From NCBI GenBank assembly GCA_026647385.1, contig JAPKGY010000282.1, forward strand, positions 1 to 5,425: DNA of 5,425 nucleotides, given 5' to 3'. The notes beneath the pieces were generated by a model, which saw only the letters and a list, made by a program, of their open reading frames with translations, ran no database searches and was not told the origin of the DNA. The DNA comes from Phycisphaerae bacterium. GTDB lineage: Bacteria > Planctomycetota > Phycisphaerae > UBA1845 > PWPN01. Below are positions 1 through 5,425 of the stretch, one piece after another. A program made the position numbers and the translations under genes. Positions within the stretch are counted from its first letter, which is position 1. The number at the start of each line of letters is the position of its first letter.

Positions 1-2
1 GG

Positions 3-425
3 AGCTTCCCCCTCGATTTCTCCGCCTCCTCCCTCGACGAGTTGACGGGTCGTCTTTCAGAAGGTTTTTATACCACTGGACTCAAGGCCCGGGGAGATCC
101 GCGGCTGCTGCGGGTGCTGCTGACCAACCTGCTCGGAAACGCGTGGAAGTTCACTGGTAAGACCCCGGACGCCCGCGTAGAATTCAAGAAGGAGCAGATG
201 GACGGGCAACCCGTCTATTGCGTGTGCGACAACGGAGCCGGTTTCGATCAGCAATATGCGTCCAAGCTGTTCGGCGCGTTCCAGCGGCTGCACGCCGCCA
301 CCGAATTCGAGGGAACGGGCATCGGGCTGGCCACCTCACAGCGCATCGTACACCGCCACGGCGGCCGAATCTGGGCGGAGGGAGAGGTGGGCCGAGGCGC
401 CACCTTCCGATTCCGCCTCGAATGA
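3..425 (+). CDS. Sensor histidine kinase, C-terminal HATPase domain (5' partial)
   Basis: The frame is open to the left edge, so this is the last 140 residues of a longer protein; a TTG at 42 is internal, not a start. What remains is a complete HATPase_c ATP-binding domain. The N-box is NLLGNAWKFTG (about residues 42-52), the G1 box is DNGAGF (76-81), the F-box region is KLFGAFQRLH (88-97) and the G2 box is GTGIGL (104-109), followed by the usual C-terminal GGRIWAEGEVGRGATF. The wording matches the phytochrome/PAS-type kinase group that is commonly paired with Rcp1-like regulators. The phosphoaccepting histidine, sensor domains and any membrane segments lie outside the window, so the stimulus is unknown. 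The protein ends right after the ATPase domain, with no fused receiver. An Rcp1-like regulator starts 18 bp downstream and is the likely phosphotransfer partner (inference). The family call is firm; the phytochrome link is only suggestive. Confidence 0.93.
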   Translation, partial: SFPLDFSASSLDELTGRLSEGFYTTGLKARGDPRLLRVLLTNLLGNAWKFTGKTPDARVEFKKEQMDGQPVYCVCDNGAGFDQQYASKLFGAFQRLHAATEFEGTGIGLATSQRIVHRHGGRIWAEGEVGRGATFRFRLE

Positions 426-429
426 CCGC

Positions 430-435
430 GGAGGG
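430..435 (+). promoter_or_regulatory. Shine-Dalgarno site for the Rcp1-like regulator
   Basis: GGAGGG lies 8 nt before the ATG at 444, in the short gap after the upstream kinase stop. It supports that ATG as the true start and independent ribosome loading within the operon. Confidence 0.6.
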
Positions 436-443
436 CCCGCGAT

Positions 444-887
444 ATGCAGAGCCGCTTTATCCTGCTGGTCGAGGACGATCCCGACGACGTGGAACTCACG
501 CTCCGGGCATTGAAGAAAAACAACATCGGCAACGAGGTGGTGACCGTCGGCGATGGCCAGCAGGCGCTGGATTACCTTTTCGCCCGAGGGGCGTACGCGG
601 ATCGGAACCCCGCCGAGTTGCCCCTCGTGGTGCTGCTGGATCTGAAGCTGCCGAAGGTCGACGGCTTGCAGGTGCTCAAACAGGTCCGGGAGAACGAGCG
701 GACCCGCTATCTGCCGGTCGTGATCCTCACCTCGTCGAACGAGGAGTCCGACCTGGCGAACGGATACCGGCTCGGCGCGAACAGCTATATCCGCAAGCCC
801 GTCGACTTCGTCCAGTTCGTCGACGCGGTGCGGCAAATGGGCTTGTATTGGCTGATCCTGAACGAGGCGCCCCCCACGGGGCTTTGA
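444..887 (+). CDS. Rcp1-like single-domain response regulator
   Basis: This 147-residue protein is a lone receiver (CheY-like) domain with no output domain. The acidic pocket is formed by E10, D11 and D12 in LLVEDDPDD. The phosphoacceptor is D66 in LLDLKLPKVDG, the switch Thr is T96 in ILTSS, and the conserved Lys is K118 in IRKPV. The longer segment between helix 2 and strand 3 (LFARGAYADRNPAELP, residues 45-60) is typical of the Rcp1/RcpA group, the cytosolic partners of bacterial phytochrome kinases. The start is ATG 444, backed by a GGAGGG site. It sits 18 bp after the kinase fragment and 3 bp before the hybrid kinase, so it is probably cotranscribed with both. It likely accepts phosphate from the upstream kinase and works through protein contacts, possibly with the hybrid kinase next door (inference). 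Family assignment is secure; the partner is inferred. Confidence 0.95.
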   Translation: MQSRFILLVEDDPDDVELTLRALKKNNIGNEVVTVGDGQQALDYLFARGAYADRNPAELPLVVLLDLKLPKVDGLQVLKQVRENERTRYLPVVILTSSNEESDLANGYRLGANSYIRKPVDFVQFVDAVRQMGLYWLILNEAPPTGL

Positions 888-890
888 CCG

Positions 891-2849
<1,959 letters not shown>

Positions 2850-3076
2850 ACCGTCCAGCAACGTCGATCGCCCCCCCCGCAAGGGCCGACACGCGCCCCG
2901 CAAGGACCCATACGCGTACCACAAAGAGTGAAAAACGCGCATCACAAAGATCGAAACGCGCGCCAGAAAGAGCCGCGGCCATTCCCCATCGAAAGGACGC
3001 GCAAGACACGTGCAGACTGGGCGTGAGCGGTGAACGAGTCGCACTCGCTACTCGGACCGATCGCGTGAAATGCAGG
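2850..3076. other. Convergent intergenic region without a supported gene
   Basis: These 227 bp separate the stop codons of the hybrid kinase (+) and the NarL-type regulator (-). The left half is filled by the 21-bp repeat array. The right half holds only a small hairpin candidate (CGAGT/ACTCG at 3035-3047, 3-nt loop). A further hairpin, GGGCT/AGCCC at 3080-3094, lies just inside the regulator gene. Neither is followed by a T-run on either strand, so I see no convincing intrinsic terminator. The reading frames crossing the region have no family resemblance and run into antisense of real genes. Confidence 0.65.
2864..2970 (-). repeat. Degenerate 21-bp tandem repeat array (five clear units)
   Basis: Read on the - strand, the units occupy 2950-2970, 2927-2949, 2906-2926, 2885-2905 and 2864-2884, with lengths 21, 23, 21, 21 and 21. 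Each begins with C(C/T)TTG-like bases and carries a core like CTTTGTGGTACGCGT; variants include CCTTGCGGGGCGCGT and CTTTCTGGCGCGCGT. A sixth, weaker unit may sit at 2843-2863, over the kinase stop codon (about 12 of 21 matches to the 2885-2905 unit). A seventh with extra bases may lie at 2971-2996. There are no unique spacers, so this is a direct tandem array, not CRISPR. The 23-bp unit breaks the reading frame, which argues against a coding repeat. The 21-bp period equals about two DNA turns, as for iterons or arrays of protein-binding sites, but the function is unknown. Confidence 0.7.
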
Positions 3077-3763
3077 TCAGGGCTCGACCAGCCCCTCGCG
3101 AATGGCAAACCGCGCCAGCTCGACCCGATCGTGGATGTCGAGCTTGGCCATCAGCGAGGCCTTCTGCTTGTCAGCCGTCTTGTAGCTGATCCCCAGAACG
3201 GTCGAGGCCTCCTTGAGGCTCAGGCCCCGGGCCAGAACCCGAAGCAGCTCCCGCTCGCGCGGGCTCAGCAGGCTGAGCCGGCTCTTCGGCGGATTCTCCA
3301 GGCGGATCTCGCTCCCCTCCACCACCAGCCGGCTCATGACTTCCGGAGAAAAGTGAATGCGACCTCCAGCCACGTTTCGGATGGCACCGGCCAGTGCGGT
3401 CATGCCCTCGTGCTTGATCACGAAACCGTTCGCCTTGACCCGCAACGCCTGCTCCAGGTGCTCGTCGTGCTCGTACGCGGTGACCAGGATGAACTTCGTG
3501 TCCGGCACCCGCGACCGGATGATCTGAATGGCATCGAAACAGCTTACCCCGGGCATGTCGATGTCCATGAGCACGATGTCCGGCCGAAGCTCGATCACCT
3601 TGCTGATCGCTTCGTCCGCGTTCTCAGCCGTGCCCACGACGCTGAAATCCCGCTCGCGCGCCAACATGCCGCTAACGCTGTCACGAACAAGACAATGGTC
3701 GTCCACCACCAGAATGCGCACAGGCCGCGTGGAAGTCGCCTCGGTCACAGGGATACTCGCCAT
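3077..3763 (-). CDS. NarL/FixJ-family response regulator (REC + LuxR-type HTH)
   Basis: The 228-residue protein is a two-domain transcription factor. The receiver (about 15-132) has D21/D22 in VVDDH, phosphoacceptor D67 in LMDIDMPG, T95 in LVTAY and K117 in VIKHEG, so all catalytic positions are present. A linker (133-160) leads to a GerE/LuxR-type DNA-binding domain (about 163-222): LSPRERELLRVLARGLSLKEASTVLG, then a recognition helix near 192-204 and KLDIHDRVELARFA. The recognition helix reads TADKQ where most NarL proteins have TVxxH, possibly a subfamily trait. ATG 3763 is preceded by GGAGGG at 6-nt spacing and by a good promoter, so the gene is its own transcription unit. It converges on the kinase operon and is the only DNA-binding output in the window, so it may serve one of those kinases (inference). 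Target genes are unknown. Length is normal and nothing looks broken. Confidence 0.96.
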   Translation of the reverse strand: MASIPVTEATSTRPVRILVVDDHCLVRDSVSGMLARERDFSVVGTAENADEAISKVIELRPDIVLMDIDMPGVSCFDAIQIIRSRVPDTKFILVTAYEHDEHLEQALRVKANGFVIKHEGMTALAGAIRNVAGGRIHFSPEVMSRLVVEGSEIRLENPPKSRLSLLSPRERELLRVLARGLSLKEASTVLGISYKTADKQKASLMAKLDIHDRVELARFAIREGLVEP

Positions 3764-3769
3764 TGATCG

Positions 3770-3775
3770 CCCTCC
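3770..3775 (-). promoter_or_regulatory. Shine-Dalgarno site for the NarL-type regulator
   Basis: On the - strand GGAGGG lies 6 nt before the ATG at 3763-3761. It fixes that start and is identical to the site before the Rcp1-like gene. Confidence 0.75.
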
Positions 3776-3841
3776 GCGTCCTCGAAAAGAACACTCAGGC
3801 AGAGAAATGATACTACTTGCTTCCCCCCTGCCACCTCATAA

Positions 3842-3870
3842 AGTATATCACCGCAATGGCGGAGCGGCAA
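3842..3870 (-). promoter_or_regulatory. Sigma-70-type promoter of the NarL-type regulator gene
   Basis: On the - strand the -35 hexamer TTGCCG (3870-3865) is followed by a 17-bp spacer and the -10 hexamer TATACT (3847-3842). TG lies one base before the -10, giving an extended -10. The spacing is ideal and both hexamers are close to consensus in an otherwise GC-rich, AT-poor setting. Transcription would start near 3835, leaving a leader of about 70 nt before the ATG at 3763. The leader contains GGCAG and its complement CTGCC (on the - strand at 3832-3828 and 3802-3798), a weak long-loop hairpin. Confidence 0.65.
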
Positions 3871-3888
3871 CGTAATTCAAAACAGCAC

Positions 3889-3900
3889 CGCACCGGTGCG
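3889..3900. promoter_or_regulatory. 12-bp perfect palindrome upstream of the regulator promoter
   Basis: CGCACCGGTGCG is a perfect inverted repeat whose centre lies about 60 bp upstream of the predicted start point and 18 bp beyond the -35 hexamer. That is a classic position for an activator dimer. NarL/LuxR-type regulators bind dyad sites, so autoregulation is possible (inference). GC-rich DNA yields such palindromes by chance too, so function is uncertain. Confidence 0.35.
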
Positions 3901-3954
3901 TGACCACTCCGCTTGTTCGACATCGGACCGCGTACCCTGGGCCGCCTGGAACCG

Positions 3955-3988
3955 CATGCCAAACGCGGCATGGGTTCCGGCGCGCCGG
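3955..3988. repeat. Two adjacent inverted repeats downstream of the glycosyltransferase gene
   Basis: CATGCC at 3955-3960 and GGCATG at 3967-3972 form a 6-bp stem with a 6-nt loop. Next to it, CCGGCGCGCCGG at 3977-3988 is a perfect 12-bp palindrome. They lie about 70-100 bp after the glycosyltransferase stop on the - strand and could slow or end transcription, but no U-run follows. The rest of 3871-4055 shows nothing I recognise and no supported gene. Confidence 0.3.
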
Positions 3989-4055
3989 GATCAGCCCGTG
4001 GCCCCCACGATCACCCGGACCCCGGACGCGGCCATGCGTCCAATCCGACCGCCCT

Positions 4056-5216
4056 TCAGCACCCCACACATAAATGCTCGTACACTTGACTCCAGCGCGA
4101 CCCAAGCTCGGTCAAATCCGCGTGAGCGCGCACCCAGCGATGAGCGGCGGCGCCCATCCGTCCCGCCCGTGTCGGGTCCGCCAACAACGCCAGAACCCGA
4201 TCGGCAATCTCTCGTGCCGAACGCGCCGTCGCCAACAGGCCCGTCTGACCGTCCCGCACAAGGTCCCGGCTGCCCGGGACGTTGGTGGCTACAATCGGCA
4301 GCCCCGCCGCCATCGCCTCCAGCAGCGCATTGGGCAGCCCCTCCGTGCGGGAACAGAAAAGAAACAGGTCGGCCGACCGCAGCAGTCGAAACACGTCCGA
4401 CCTTTGCCCCATCATCAAAACCGCGTTTTCCAGAGCATGGGCCCGGATCAGCCTTTCGATCTGGGATCGATAAGGCCCCTCGCCCACCAGAACCAGCGCC
4501 GCCGCGCGAGAACTGAGCACGAGCCGGAACGCTTCGAGCATCTCCTCGAAACCCTTGACCGGATCGAGCCGACCGACCCACAGAATCACCGGTCTGTCCG
4601 TCGGCCAACCGAGCGCCTCACGCGGAATCGGCTCCGCCGACCGGATCGCGGCGACGTCGACCGCCCCCCATTCGCACCGCAGCCGCGAAATCGGAACGTG
4701 CGCGCACAGACGCAGGTGCTCGATCACCGAAGGAGAATTGCCGATCTCCCAGCGGCACAACCGGCACGTCAGATTGTCGAGCTTCAAATGCCATTTCCGC
4801 TCGATTTCAGCCGTCTGGATCTCGCAAAGGATCCGCCGCGGGGAAATACCTGTCAGAGGCCCCACCACCCGGGCAGCCAGGTTCGCGTGAAAAAGCAGGG
4901 CGTGGAGAACGTCAGGCGAGGTCGCCCTGAGCAGCCGGGCCAGCCGCCACAGCGCCGCCAGATCGCGCGCCGACCGGGCGCCGCAGCCGGCCACCGGCAC
5001 CCCGGCCTCCTGGAGCATCCGCCCCACCGGCCCGGGGCTCGCCAGCGAAATCACCCGCGCGTCGAAACGTTCGCTCGGCAGACGCGTCACCAGTCGATAG
5101 AGGTGCAACGGTACGCCGCCGACCTCGAGATCGGTGATCAGGTACGCAACCCGGATCCGCCGGCTGGACCGACCGCAAGCTCCCCGCCCCGACGTTAACG
5201 GCCTGCCTTTATCCAT
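4056..5216 (-). CDS. GT4-family glycosyltransferase (GT-B fold)
   Basis: From ATG 5216 this is a 386-residue protein of typical GT4 length. The N-terminal Rossmann half opens with IRVAYLITDLEVGG (about 21-34), the usual start of these enzymes. The nucleotide-sugar half begins near VILWVGRLDPVKGFEEML (210-227) and has LVLVGEGP (242-249), the EX7E motif E292...E300 in RTEGLPNALLEAMAAGLPIVAT, then VPGSRDLVRDGQTGLL. There is no signal peptide or membrane segment, so it should act in the cytoplasm or at the inner membrane face, moving sugar from a nucleotide-sugar donor to a glycan or lipid acceptor. Donor and acceptor cannot be told from sequence. Oddities are a Cys-rich stretch (TCRLC) and CEWGAVD where many GT4 enzymes have PNGVD. 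An in-frame ATG at 5234 would add six residues; I prefer 5216 because GGGCGG lies 6 nt upstream and it gives the short ATGGATAA overlap with murQ, implying coupling. Confidence 0.92.
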   Translation of the reverse strand: MDKGRPLTSGRGACGRSSRRIRVAYLITDLEVGGVPLHLYRLVTRLPSERFDARVISLASPGPVGRMLQEAGVPVAGCGARSARDLAALWRLARLLRATSPDVLHALLFHANLAARVVGPLTGISPRRILCEIQTAEIERKWHLKLDNLTCRLCRWEIGNSPSVIEHLRLCAHVPISRLRCEWGAVDVAAIRSAEPIPREALGWPTDRPVILWVGRLDPVKGFEEMLEAFRLVLSSRAAALVLVGEGPYRSQIERLIRAHALENAVLMMGQRSDVFRLLRSADLFLFCSRTEGLPNALLEAMAAGLPIVATNVPGSRDLVRDGQTGLLATARSAREIADRVLALLADPTRAGRMGAAAHRWVRAHADLTELGSRWSQVYEHLCVGC

Positions 5217-5424
5217 CCATGACCGCCCGAACATTCCCGCCGTGTTCCGTCAGAAGGCGTCGAGCCGTCTCGAAATCGACCTTCCGCAGGTGCATCACGA
5301 TCGCGATCTTCACCCGCCCTTTCGCGGCGTGCAGAAGTTCCAGAGACTTCTCCCGGTCCAGACCGGTGATGGCCGCGATGATCCGCGCGCCGCGGTCGAC
5401 CAGCTTGCGATTCGCGTAGGCGTT
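5209..5424 (-). CDS. murQ: N-acetylmuramic acid 6-phosphate etherase, C-terminus (5' partial)
   Basis: The - strand frame entering from the right edge is open and ends at TAA (5211-5209), giving the last 71 residues. The fragment reads NAYANRKLVDRGARIIAAIT...KGRVKIAIVMHLRKVDFETARRLL...GGNVRAVMDG. This matches the C-terminal helical part of MurQ: the VN-x-KL-x-R-x-x-RI pattern, G-x-VK-x-AIVM, then the A-x-x-LL-x-x-x-GG end. MurQ cleaves the lactyl ether of MurNAc-6-phosphate to give GlcNAc-6-phosphate and D-lactate, in the cytosol, during peptidoglycan sugar recycling. The SIS-type sugar-phosphate domain with the catalytic residues lies outside the window. The stop overlaps the start of the downstream glycosyltransferase by 8 bp. 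GckR-like relatives share this tail, but the short protein end fits MurQ. The call rests on recognition of the C-terminal pattern only. Confidence 0.82.
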   Translation of the reverse strand, partial: NAYANRKLVDRGARIIAAITGLDREKSLELLHAAKGRVKIAIVMHLRKVDFETARRLLTEHGGNVRAVMDG

Positions 5425-5425
5425 C

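Noticed and set aside
2864..2970. CRISPR array
   Set aside because: The repeats are contiguous and degenerate with no unique spacers, and no cas genes are present.
3035..3094. Hairpins CGAGT/ACTCG (3035-3047) and GGGCT/AGCCC (3080-3094) as bidirectional terminators
   Set aside because: The stems are only 5 bp, no T-run follows on either strand, and the second lies within the regulator coding sequence.
3896..4516. Candidate genes in the region between the NarL-type regulator and the glycosyltransferase
   Set aside because: Frames here on either strand extend deep into the glycosyltransferase in the wrong frame and are Pro/Arg/Ser-rich without motifs.
4074..5198. Open + strand frame of 374 codons opposite the glycosyltransferase
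   Set aside because: It is Arg/Pro/Gln-rich antisense to a gene with intact GT4 motifs, with no family resemblance of its own.

Overview
The window is about two-thirds G+C and looks like a chromosomal segment of a free-living, signalling-rich bacterium. Planctomycetota is the best guess. It rests on remembered resemblance of the NarL-type regulator (receiver motif MDIDMPGVSCFDA, C-terminal KLDIHDRVEL...AIREGL) to planctomycete regulators, and of the glycosyltransferase to others from that group. No search was run, so the taxonomy is tentative.

Left part (1-2849, + strand): a tight signalling operon enters from the left edge. It holds the C-terminal ATPase part of a phytochrome-type histidine kinase, an Rcp1-like single-domain response regulator 18 bp later, and, 3 bp after that, a hybrid protein with the order receiver - PAS - HisKA - HATPase - degenerate receiver. 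The first kinase probably phosphorylates the Rcp1-like protein. The hybrid kinase probably takes input through its own N-terminal receiver and PAS domain.

Middle (2850-4055): a 227-bp convergent intergenic region carries a degenerate 21-bp tandem repeat array and C-tracts, with no convincing intrinsic terminator. On the - strand follows a NarL/FixJ-family response regulator, the only DNA-binding output protein in the window. It has a strong Shine-Dalgarno sequence and a good extended -10 sigma-70 promoter, with a perfect 12-bp palindrome just upstream of the -35. The 292 bp between this gene and the next hold that promoter and two further inverted repeats, but no gene I can support.

Right part (4056-5425, - strand): a GT4-family glycosyltransferase lies downstream of, and overlaps by 8 bp, the 3' end of murQ (N-acetylmuramic acid 6-phosphate etherase), which runs off the right edge. 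The two look translationally coupled, linking a peptidoglycan-recycling enzyme with a glycosyltransferase of unknown acceptor.

Nothing here is clearly a new biological system. The least explained items are the 21-bp array with its adjacent C11 tract at the kinase stop codon, the pseudo-receiver on the hybrid kinase, and the murQ-glycosyltransferase coupling.
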